Shown: piece by piece, positions 53,449 to 60,944 of the stretch
Numbering within the stretch: position 1 is the stretch's first letter
Layout: each line of letters begins with the position of its first letter
NCBI GenBank assembly: GCA_030550515.1
Contig: JAUQPE010000029.1
Location: forward strand, 1-64,000
Source of the DNA: Thermotogota bacterium
GTDB taxonomy: Bacteria; Thermotogota; Thermotogae; Thermotogales; Thermotogaceae
Length of the DNA: 64,000 nucleotides
Direction: 5' to 3'
The notes under the pieces: model-generated
Told to the model about the DNA's origin: nothing
Databases searched by the model: none
The model's input: the letters and a program-made list of their open reading frames with translations, nothing else
Position numbers and translations under genes: made by a program

Positions 53449-54323
53449 CTCTCCTCACCGAACCTCTCGGCGAGCTTCATGATCTTTCTCAAACGAGCGT
53501 AAACCTGATTCTTGCTCATTCCGAGTTTTTCACCTAGTTCTTTGAGCGTCAACTCTTCGTTCTCTAACCTTGAAAGAGCCACCATCCTCAATTCATCAGG
53601 TAACTTGTCCAAGCCGATCTTTTCCTGAATCAACTTTATCGCCTTTATTTGTTTGACGTTGCTCTCCCCTGTCCTGTTGGCGTTCGCGTTTATAAAGTTG
53701 AGGACTCTGTTCACATCACTCTTCAGTTTCCTTTCCTCGTACAACTTTTCCAACTCCCCCACCTTTTCGTGAGAACCGATTGCCTCCAAGAAGGCGATGA
53801 TGTCTCTTACAGATTTCACATAGAGTTTCACCACGCCACTGTTTTCCACAACGCCCGCGTTTATGCCGAAAAATCTTTTCAAAACAACCCTTGTCTTTTT
53901 GAGGACGACCTCGTCGAATGCGTTTATTTCCAGGTGGTAATGGTACCTCGGATCCGCCATAGAACCGCTCGCCAAGAACAACCCCCTTAGAAAAGCTGAG
54001 AAAACGGCGACATCTTCAAACGGATCCACGGAGAAGATCTCATCGGGAAAGTTCGTCTTCACCCTCACCGATCGTTTCCTTATGTTGTGTGATTCCTCAA
54101 CAGTTATTTCCAAGATCGAGATTCCCAGATTTTTTGCAAGCAAGAAAAGCCTTCTCGAGGCTGCCAGAGAGAACAGGGAAAAGACAACGGCCCCTTCCCT
54201 CACGTTCAGGTCACCCCGGGCTTTCACAAATCCAAAAAGCTCGGCCTTACTCTCTTCATTACTTCCAAACGGCAAAATCGCCAACTCTCTCTTCAATTCT
54301 TCCGAGAAAGAAGGTCTTTTCAA
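53445..54323 (-). CDS. whiA: DNA-binding protein WhiA
   Basis: This 292-residue protein has an N-terminal LAGLIDADG-homing-endonuclease-like fold ([15 protein letters not shown]) and a C-terminal helix-turn-helix ([22 protein letters not shown]). WhiA regulates cell division or sporulation genes in Gram-positive bacteria. Here it follows rapZ and yvcK, as in Firmicutes. The start is TTG 54323, with GGTGATC just upstream. Confidence 0.92.
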   Translation of the reverse strand: MKRPSFSEELKRELAILPFGSNEESKAELFGFVKARGDLNVREGAVVFSLFSLAASRRLFLLAKNLGISILEITVEESHNIRKRSVRVKTNFPDEIFSVDPFEDVAVFSAFLRGLFLASGSMADPRYHYHLEINAFDEVVLKKTRVVLKRFFGINAGVVENSGVVKLYVKSVRDIIAFLEAIGSHEKVGELEKLYEERKLKSDVNRVLNFINANANRTGESNVKQIKAIKLIQEKIGLDKLPDELRMVALSRLENEELTLKELGEKLGMSKNQVYARLRKIMKLAERFGEER

Positions 54324-54327
54324 CCGA

Positions 54328-55272
54328 TCACCATCCCGTCATCCTCTTTATCAGCTTTGCCAGGGCCTCAGAATTGTGCCTTATCTTCTTTTTGCCATCC
54401 GAAAAGTCTAAAACCTCCACCAGCAGCGGCTCGGCTACTATCGTTCTCTGGATGTTCTCCAGATCCAACTCTACAGGTTCGCTTCCTTCAGCTTTGTAGA
54501 GTTCTAAGGTCTCCGGCGAGGGCTTTTTCGTGTTCACAATCACCACGTCCACACCGCCTCCCAGATACTTCTCCACTTCTCTGACATGATCGGACACGCG
54601 ATAACCCGTTGTTTCGCCCGGTTGGGTCATCAAGTTACAGATGTAGACCTTTGTGGAGTTACGGTTACTCCTCACGGCCTCACTTATCTCCGAAACCAAC
54701 AGGTTCGCTATCACGCTGGTGTAAAGACTGCCGGGACCGAGAATTATCAAGTCTGCTTCTTGGACAGCCTTTACAGCTTCCGGTAGGGCCTCTATCTGCT
54801 TGTTGAGTTTCAGTTCCTTTATCTTCTTTCTGCGTCTCACGATTTCGAGTTCTCCTACAGCTTCATCACCATCTTCGAACACCGCAACCAACCTGGCCTG
54901 CGCATCGCTTACGGGTAACACCCTACCTTTTATCGCCAACACGTCGCTCAGGGTTTTTATGGCTTCCACAAAGTTTCCTTGCATTTTTGTTAGGGCCGCG
55001 ATCATGAGGTTTCCAAGGTTGTGACCTTTCAAAGACCCCTCTTCGAAACGGTAACCGAGTAATTTGGCGAGCAAATCCTCCTCCTTTGCGAGCGCCACTA
55101 TATTGTTCCTGATGTCCCCCGGGGGAAGTATACCCAACTCCTTCCTCAACAAACCAGAACTACCACCCTCATCGGTCACAGGGACTATTGCCGTTATCTC
55201 AAAGTCGTACTTCTTCAAACCTCTAAGCAACGTGGAAAGACCCGTTCCTCCGCCGATGGCCACGACTTTCAT
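54328..55272 (-). CDS. yvcK: YvcK/GlmR family protein
   Basis: This 314-residue CofD-like protein has the nucleotide-sugar-binding N-terminus VVAIGGGTGLSTLLRGLK, the loop VTDEGGSSG and the LGPGSLYTSVIANL motif. In Bacillus the family links UDP-GlcNAc levels to cell-wall precursor flux. ATG 55272 is chosen over GTG 55278, with AAGG seven bases upstream. It lies two bases after rapZ. Confidence 0.92.
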   Translation of the reverse strand: MKVVAIGGGTGLSTLLRGLKKYDFEITAIVPVTDEGGSSGLLRKELGILPPGDIRNNIVALAKEEDLLAKLLGYRFEEGSLKGHNLGNLMIAALTKMQGNFVEAIKTLSDVLAIKGRVLPVSDAQARLVAVFEDGDEAVGELEIVRRRKKIKELKLNKQIEALPEAVKAVQEADLIILGPGSLYTSVIANLLVSEISEAVRSNRNSTKVYICNLMTQPGETTGYRVSDHVREVEKYLGGGVDVVIVNTKKPSPETLELYKAEGSEPVELDLENIQRTIVAEPLLVEVLDFSDGKKKIRHNSEALAKLIKRMTGW

Positions 55273-55274
55273 CG

Positions 55275-56126
55275 TCACACCTTCTCGATGTCCCTGTGGA
55301 TCTCCACCGTTCTGATTCCCTCTTCTGAAAGTATTTCCGACAACTTACGGGCCACGTAGACGGATCTGTGTCGTCCTCCCGTGCAACCTATACCAACGCT
55401 TACTATCTTCTTTCCCTCCTTGAAATAACTGTCCACCGCCTTTTTCAAAATTCTGTACATATCCATCACGTACTCCTCAACCAACGGGTAATTCTTCAAA
55501 AAATCCTCAACTTCTTCGTCCAACCCGGTCTTCTGCGAAAGTCCTGGTACGTAATACGGATTCGGTAAGAAGCGAACATCGAAGACGAAATCCACGTCCG
55601 TAGGTATCCCATACTTGTATCCAAAGCTGATGATCCTGACGACACCTTTTTCTTCGAGCCTTCCTAAGAGTTGTCCAAGTGCCCCTCGAAGTTGATGAGT
55701 AGTGAGGTTGGTCGTGTCGACGACATGATCGGCGATCTCCCGCAAAGGTGCGAGAAGTTCCCTCTCTTTGTCTATGGCCTCTTCCAATCCCACATCGTTT
55801 CGTTGAAGGGGATGTTTGCGCCTTGTGAAGGCGAACCTTTTCACGAGAGTCTCCTTGGAGGCTTCAAGGAAAACCACGATCACCCTCAGTTCCCTGCTCT
55901 CTTTCAGCCTCCTCACGGAACCAACTGGATCTCCGAGCGCTTCGCTTCTCACGTCCACAACCAAAGCCAACTTTTCGAGGTTTGAATTGAGAAACAGTTT
56001 CAAAAGCTCGTCCAGAACAGACCCCGGGACGTTGTCGACACAATAATACCCTAGATCTTCCAGGAATCCCATCGCAGTGGTCTTACCCGCTCCAGACATT
56101 CCGGAGACGATGATCACTTCCTTCAA
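55275..56126 (-). CDS. rapZ: RNase adapter RapZ / YvcJ nucleotide-binding protein
   Basis: This 283-residue protein has the P-loop SGMSGAGKTT, CVDNVPGSVLDEL and the C-terminal domain IGCTGGRHRSVYVA, typical of the RapZ/YvcJ family. In E. coli it controls GlmZ decay and GlcN6P supply. In other phyla it binds nucleotides with less clear roles. The TTG start overlaps the zapA-like stop (TTGA). Confidence 0.92.
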   Translation of the reverse strand: MKEVIIVSGMSGAGKTTAMGFLEDLGYYCVDNVPGSVLDELLKLFLNSNLEKLALVVDVRSEALGDPVGSVRRLKESRELRVIVVFLEASKETLVKRFAFTRRKHPLQRNDVGLEEAIDKERELLAPLREIADHVVDTTNLTTHQLRGALGQLLGRLEEKGVVRIISFGYKYGIPTDVDFVFDVRFLPNPYYVPGLSQKTGLDEEVEDFLKNYPLVEEYVMDMYRILKKAVDSYFKEGKKIVSVGIGCTGGRHRSVYVARKLSEILSEEGIRTVEIHRDIEKV

Positions 56127-56389
56127 AAGAGTTCACCACCGCTCTTCACGAAGTCGTGGAGTTTTTTCTTCAGTTTCTCCAAAGACTCCAACAACTTCAC
56201 GTTCTCCAAGACCGAGTTCGCCAACATCACAAAGAGGATCTTTTCCATGCCGGCTTCTTCCAAGTAAGGCTCGTACTTTTTGAATTCCCTCTCGATCCTC
56301 TCGATAGTTTTTTGAATCACCTCAGAAGTCTCGTCGGTTACGAGCGAAAATTCCCTCCTACCTAGCTTAACGGTTATCTTCCTTTTCAT
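56123..56389 (-). CDS. ZapA-like cell division protein
   Basis: This 88-residue protein has a short N-terminal beta/helix part (VKLGRREFSLVTDE) and a C-terminal coiled coil (LLESLEKLKKKLHDFV). The length and layout fit ZapA, which bundles FtsZ filaments. The assignment rests on layout plus the neighbouring coiled-coil gene and is moderate. It overlaps that gene by 23 bases and rapZ by four. Confidence 0.65.
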   Translation of the reverse strand: MKRKITVKLGRREFSLVTDETSEVIQKTIERIEREFKKYEPYLEEAGMEKILFVMLANSVLENVKLLESLEKLKKKLHDFVKSGGELF

Positions 56390-56633
56390 TCCAGATCAGC
56401 CCCTGTTCCGCCGTTATGGAGAGAAACCTTTGGAGTCTCTCAACCAGAGCACCCAACGCTTTCTTCTGATTTTCCAAAAGTTCCTCAAGCTCTTTCTTTT
56501 CCCTTTCAAGGTTGTTCACCTTTTCGGTCAAGCTCTTCACCCTTGACCAAAGCTCCTTGTTCTCTTCCCTAAGTTTTTTGTAACTTTCTGTTAACGCATC
56601 CAACATCTTTTCGAATTCTTCCAGCTCCCTCAC
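56367..56633 (-). CDS. coiled-coil protein, possible ZapB-like partner
   Basis: This 88-residue, almost entirely coiled-coil protein has heptads through LREENKELWSRVKSLTEKV and LEREKKELEELLENQ. I see no other domain. GTG 56633 is chosen because GGAGG lies eight bases upstream. The frame continues to TTG 56660 without a ribosome site. Paired with the ZapA-like gene it may act in cell division; this is inferred from context. Confidence 0.65.
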   Translation of the reverse strand: MRELEEFEKMLDALTESYKKLREENKELWSRVKSLTEKVNNLEREKKELEELLENQKKALGALVERLQRFLSITAEQGLIWNEKEDNR

Positions 56634-56691
56634 GAATGATCCCTCCAAGTTTTTGTTCAATCTCTATCTTAACACAACTTTCTTTCCCCTC

Positions 56692-57594
56692 TCACAAATC
56701 GTTTTTCCAGATCTCTATTTCCGTTTCAAGTTCTACCCCGAAGACCTCTCTTACTTTCCGTTTCGCGATCTCTATGAGGGAGATCACGTCCTCGAAACGG
56801 GCTCCCCCTACGTTCACTACGAAACCGGCATGTTTTTCGGAGATCTGCGCCCCTCCTACCCTAAACCCTTTCAAACCGAGCTCTTCCAAAGCTTTCCCGA
56901 CGTAGAAATCTGGCCTTGGTCTCTTGAAGACACTTCCCGCGCTTGGGAGATCTAAGGGTTGTTTTTCCAGGCGTTTCAACAAGTGCTCGCGCATCTCTCT
57001 CCTTATCCTCTCCCTTTCCCCAGCCTTCAGCGAGAACGTGACCCTCTTTATGATCATGTTCTCATGCTTGAAGACGCTGGATCTGTAACTGAAGCTTGCC
57101 TCACTTTTCGACACCACGTAAGTCCTACCCTCTTTCATAACCTCGACTGATTCGACGAATTCTCCTATTTCTCTTCCGTAAGCACCCGCGTTCATGAAGA
57201 CAGCCCCACCCACACTTCCAGGTATGCCGTACGCAAACTCCAAGCCACTCAAACCCAATTCGGCACAGATCTCACAAAGTCTCTTTAAGGCGATGCCACT
57301 TTCCACGGTAACTCTCCGCCCGTCAACCTCGAAACTGGTGAGCCTTTCTGTCTTCACCACTACCACGTCCATGTACCCGTCCTGGACCAACAAATTCGTT
57401 CCAAGTCCCATGATCTTGTATGGAACTTGGGTACTCTCCAACTCTTTCACCACCCTCTCAAACCCGTACATGTGGTTTGGAAGAACGAGATACTTGACTG
57501 GACCTCCCACCTTCATGCTCGTGTGGCAAGCCATCGATTCGTTCTTTCTGACCTCGCAACCTTCCAAGAAGAACCTTTCGAAGAGTTCGTCCAT
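56692..57594 (-). CDS. murB: UDP-N-acetylenolpyruvoylglucosamine reductase
   Basis: This FAD enzyme completes UDP-MurNAc synthesis for peptidoglycan. The 300-residue protein shows TSMKVGGPVKYLVLP, the FAD loop GLGTNLLVQDG, LEFAYGIPGSVGGAVFMNAGAYG and the catalytic Ser in PSAGSVFKRP. ATG 57594 lies seven bases after GGGG. It opens the minus-strand division/cell-wall row and is divergent from rlmN. Confidence 0.95.
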   Translation of the reverse strand: MDELFERFFLEGCEVRKNESMACHTSMKVGGPVKYLVLPNHMYGFERVVKELESTQVPYKIMGLGTNLLVQDGYMDVVVVKTERLTSFEVDGRRVTVESGIALKRLCEICAELGLSGLEFAYGIPGSVGGAVFMNAGAYGREIGEFVESVEVMKEGRTYVVSKSEASFSYRSSVFKHENMIIKRVTFSLKAGERERIRREMREHLLKRLEKQPLDLPSAGSVFKRPRPDFYVGKALEELGLKGFRVGGAQISEKHAGFVVNVGGARFEDVISLIEIAKRKVREVFGVELETEIEIWKNDL

Positions 57595-57690
57595 GTCATT
57601 TCCCCCCATTCCAGGAATATGTTAGCCAAGGAAATCGAAACGAACAAGTGGTGATGGGGGTAAAGATCAAATGGATGGTGAACGATAAGA

Positions 57691-57696
57691 TATAAT
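57691..57696 (+). promoter_or_regulatory. rlmN promoter -10
   Basis: A perfect TATAAT lies 20 bases before the rlmN start, so the leader is very short and begins near the GGGAGGTG ribosome site. No good -35 is visible at 16-18 bases. Confidence 0.5.
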
Positions 57697-57715
57697 TTCA
57701 CTGGGAGGTGCGACC

Positions 57716-58753
57716 TTGAAGAATCTTTTGGAATTTTCCTACGAAGAACTCGTCGACGAGATCTTGAACCTGGGGCTCGAACGTTACAGAGCGGATCAGA
57801 TTCTCGACTGGGTCTTCGACAAAAAAGTCAATGACTTCGAAGCTATGACGAATCTTTCGAAGGAACACCGGGCGTTCCTCAAGGAACGTTTTAAGATACC
57901 TTTTTTGAAGCTTTTGGATAAGAGGGTGTCACAGATAGATGGGACCACCAAGTTCCTTTGGGAACTGGAAGACGGTGAAACTATAGAATCAGTCCTCCTC
58001 TACCATCCCGGTAGGATCACGGCGTGCATATCCACCCAAGTCGGATGCCCAATCAAATGCGTTTTTTGCGCCACGGGGAAGAGTGGTTTCGTGAGAAACC
58101 TCTCGACGGCCGAGATTGTAGCGCAAGTACTCTCCATGGAAAAGGAAGAGAAGAAAAAGATAGGAAATGTGGTCTACATGGGGATGGGTGAACCTTTGCT
58201 CAACTACGAGAACGTCGTAAAAAGTATCAGAATCCTCAACCACAGGAAGATGGGTAACATAGGCATCAGACGCATCACGCTCTCCACCGTTGGTATACCG
58301 GAGAAGATAGTTCAACTTGCCAACGAGGGTCTGGATATAAACCTTGCGATCTCTTTGCATGCTCCTTCGAACTTCAAACGCGACGAATTGGTTCCGATAA
58401 ACAGGAAGTACTCGATAGAGGAGATCTTAGAAGCTGTTCGTTTCTATCAATCCAAAACGGGAAGAAGGGTGACTATAGAATACGTGCTCATAAGAGGTTT
58501 AAACGACGAGATCAGCGATGCGAAAAAGTTGGCTGAGATACTGAGAGGGCTCAAGGTGTATGTGAACCTGATACCCGTCAACCCTGTCGACGAATCTTTG
58601 AAGAAGCCTTCAAGAGAGAGGTTGTTGGCTTTCAAACGAATCTTGTCGGAGAACGGTATCGAAGCTGAAATAAGGAGAGAGAAGGGTAGCGACATAGAGG
58701 CTGCCTGTGGTCAATTGAGGTTGAGAAAGCAGGAGATCAAGACCAGACCATGA
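57716..58753 (+). CDS. rlmN: 23S rRNA/tRNA adenine C2-methyltransferase RlmN
   Basis: This radical-SAM methyltransferase has the 4Fe-4S motif CPIKCVFC, the GMGEPLLN motif and the C-terminal catalytic Cys in IEAACGQL. It is 345 residues long. TTG 57716 lies seven bases after GGAGG. The stop overlaps the next ATG. Confidence 0.95.
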   Translation: MKNLLEFSYEELVDEILNLGLERYRADQILDWVFDKKVNDFEAMTNLSKEHRAFLKERFKIPFLKLLDKRVSQIDGTTKFLWELEDGETIESVLLYHPGRITACISTQVGCPIKCVFCATGKSGFVRNLSTAEIVAQVLSMEKEEKKKIGNVVYMGMGEPLLNYENVVKSIRILNHRKMGNIGIRRITLSTVGIPEKIVQLANEGLDINLAISLHAPSNFKRDELVPINRKYSIEEILEAVRFYQSKTGRRVTIEYVLIRGLNDEISDAKKLAEILRGLKVYVNLIPVNPVDESLKKPSRERLLAFKRILSENGIEAEIRREKGSDIEAACGQLRLRKQEIKTRP

Positions 58754-59376
58754 AAAAAGCCTTTTTAATCCTCTTTGGAATCGGTTTCGGTATCGTGTTA
58801 GGAGGTCTCACTTTTTTGATCTTCAACTCGTTCATGCAGACCACAACGGTTGTGGTTCCGGATGTCACCAACTTGACGGGCGAGGAAGCCTGCAAGAAAC
58901 TTCAAGAAGTGGGTCTGAGGTGTTCGAACGTCAGAAAAGAGGACAAAGTGGTGAAGACTTTCCCGGAAGCAGGAACAGTCGTGAAGAAAGGGCGCGTGGT
59001 GGAACTTTACTATGGAAAGAAGGACACCGTTCCAAACTTGAACAGAGTAGAGGTTGGTATGGCCGAGGAGATCTTGAAGAGAACTGGCGTTCGGTACAGG
59101 ATAATCTACTTCCCTTACGGGGAGGAGAAAGGAAAAGTTTTAGCGGTTTATCCACCCGCAGGTAGTGTGATCGACGAGACGAAAGAAGTGTTTCTCCTCG
59201 TCGATTCGGGGGAGAAAGAAGAGTACTTCTTGGTGGAAGATTTCGTGGGAAAGAGAGTGGATGAGGTTGTAGGAAGACCAGGGATTGTGATCACGGGGGA
59301 AGGTGAAAGGATCGTGTCCCAGTATCCGCCTCCCGGTTCCATAGCGCGCGAGGTTGTTTTGGTGGCCGGGGAGTGA
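58750..59376 (+). CDS. PASTA-domain membrane protein
   Basis: This 208-residue protein has an N-terminal transmembrane anchor (about residues 5-27) followed by three PASTA repeats. They start near VVPDVTNLTGEEA, TVPNLNRVEVGMAEE and FLVEDFVGKRVDEV, with PxxGS turns between. PASTA domains bind peptidoglycan fragments, but no kinase or transpeptidase domain is attached. Its ATG overlaps rlmN, and rsgA follows at once. Confidence 0.88.
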   Translation: MKKAFLILFGIGFGIVLGGLTFLIFNSFMQTTTVVVPDVTNLTGEEACKKLQEVGLRCSNVRKEDKVVKTFPEAGTVVKKGRVVELYYGKKDTVPNLNRVEVGMAEEILKRTGVRYRIIYFPYGEEKGKVLAVYPPAGSVIDETKEVFLLVDSGEKEEYFLVEDFVGKRVDEVVGRPGIVITGEGERIVSQYPPPGSIAREVVLVAGE

Positions 59377-59397
59377 GTGAAGGAAGAAGGAGGGGTG

Positions 59398-60288
59398 ATG
59401 TTGAGGAAGCGAGGGATAGTGGTGAGTTTTCACTCGAATATGGTCACCGTGGAAGATGAGGAGACCGGCGAACGTACTCTCTGCAAGCTGAGGGGAAGGT
59501 TCCGTCTCCAGAACCTGAAGATCTACGTCGGAGACCGCGTGGAATACACCCCTGATGGCACCGGTTCTGGGGTGATAGAGAACGTTTTGAACAGGAAAAA
59601 CCTCCTCGAAAAACCGCACGTGGCGAACATAGATCAAGTGATCCTCGTGGTGACTGTCAAGATGCCCGAGGTTTCTCCTTACATCATCGACAAGTTTTTG
59701 GTGTTGGCTGAGAAGAACCAGCTCGATACGGTAATTGTAGTAAATAAAATGGATCTCTACGATGGTGAAACGCTCAAGAAAGTCGAAGAATTGGAAAGAA
59801 TATACTCTCCGCTCTATCCTGTCTTGAAAACAAGCGCTGTGACAGGTCTTGGTTTGGAAGAGTTGAAGGAGTATCTCAAAGGAAAGGTGAGCACCCTGGC
59901 CGGTATTTCCGGTGTTGGAAAGAGTAGCCTCCTCAATGCGATAAACCCTGGTTTGAAGTTAAAAGTTGGAGAGATTTCTCAAAAGCTCCAGAGGGGCAGA
60001 CACACGACCACGTCCGCCCAACTTCTCAGGTTCGATTTCGGAGGTTACGTGGTCGACACACCAGGTTTCGCAAACCTGGAGATGGGAGAGATGGATCCGG
60101 AAGAGTTGAAGAAATACTTCAAGGAATTTCGCGGTTTGGTGTGTTTCTTCTCCGACTGTAACCACGTAGAGGAACCAGGATGTGTGGTGAAAGAATTCAT
60201 CTCTGAAGGGAAGATCGCTGCGAGTCGTTACGAGAGCTATGTGAGGCTCTTCCAAGAGTTGTTGGGAAAGGAGAAGAGAAAATGGTGA
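59398..60288 (+). CDS. rsgA: ribosome small subunit-dependent GTPase RsgA
   Basis: This circularly permuted GTPase acts in 30S maturation. It has an N-terminal OB fold (about 1-70), then G4 VNKMD, G1 GISGVGKSSLLNA, the DTPGFA G3 and a C-terminal zinc-binding cluster (CFFSDCNHVEEPGC). It has 296 residues from ATG 59398. The AGGAGG lies only four bases upstream, so TTG 59401 is possible. GTG 59377 is less likely. Confidence 0.94.
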   Translation: MLRKRGIVVSFHSNMVTVEDEETGERTLCKLRGRFRLQNLKIYVGDRVEYTPDGTGSGVIENVLNRKNLLEKPHVANIDQVILVVTVKMPEVSPYIIDKFLVLAEKNQLDTVIVVNKMDLYDGETLKKVEELERIYSPLYPVLKTSAVTGLGLEELKEYLKGKVSTLAGISGVGKSSLLNAINPGLKLKVGEISQKLQRGRHTTTSAQLLRFDFGGYVVDTPGFANLEMGEMDPEELKKYFKEFRGLVCFFSDCNHVEEPGCVVKEFISEGKIAASRYESYVRLFQELLGKEKRKW

Positions 60289-60944
60289 AGATAGCCGCAT
60301 CCATCTTGGCGTGTGACTTGGCAAGACTTGCGGATGAGGTGAAGAGAGTGGAGCACGTGGTCGACATGATCCACTTTGACGTCATGGATGGGCACTTTGT
60401 TCCGAACATTTCCTTCGGTCTACCCGTCCTGAGGTGTTTGAGAAAGGAGACGAGACTTCCCATCGTCGTTCACCTGATGATAACAAACCCAGAAGACTTC
60501 GTCGATAGGTTCATCGAAGAGGGTGCGGACGTGGTGGTTGTCCACTACGAAACGACACACCACTTGCATCGTTTGGTTCACCAGATCAAGGATCGTGGCG
60601 CGAAGGCCTTCGTCGCAATCAACCCACACACCCCCATTTCCTTACTCTCCGAGATAATAGTGGACGTGGATGGTGTGCTCGTGATGAGCGTGAACCCAGG
60701 TTACTCCGGACAAAGGTTCATCGCCAGAAGTTTGGAGAAGATCAGAAATCTTCACAAGATGATAAGAGAACAAGGGCTTGAGACGGAGATCATGGTGGAT
60801 GGAGGAGTTAACGAAGAAAACGCACAAATCCTGGTCAAAAACGGTGCAACGATACTCGTTATGGGTTACGGGATCTTCAGGAACGAGAACTACGAGAAAC
60901 TCATCGCAACAATCAAATCGGGAAGAGCGGAATTTGAGGTGTGA
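60282..60944 (+). CDS. rpe: ribulose-phosphate 3-epimerase
   Basis: This TIM-barrel epimerase of the pentose phosphate pathway has SILACDLARLADEVKRV, MIHFDVMDGHFVPN, VHLMI and SVNPGYSGQRF, then MVDGGVNEENA. It is 220 residues long. The ATG lies seven bases inside rsgA. The last 32 bases overlap the end of mutS on the other strand. Confidence 0.95.
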   Translation: MVKIAASILACDLARLADEVKRVEHVVDMIHFDVMDGHFVPNISFGLPVLRCLRKETRLPIVVHLMITNPEDFVDRFIEEGADVVVVHYETTHHLHRLVHQIKDRGAKAFVAINPHTPISLLSEIIVDVDGVLVMSVNPGYSGQRFIARSLEKIRNLHKMIREQGLETEIMVDGGVNEENAQILVKNGATILVMGYGIFRNENYEKLIATIKSGRAEFEV

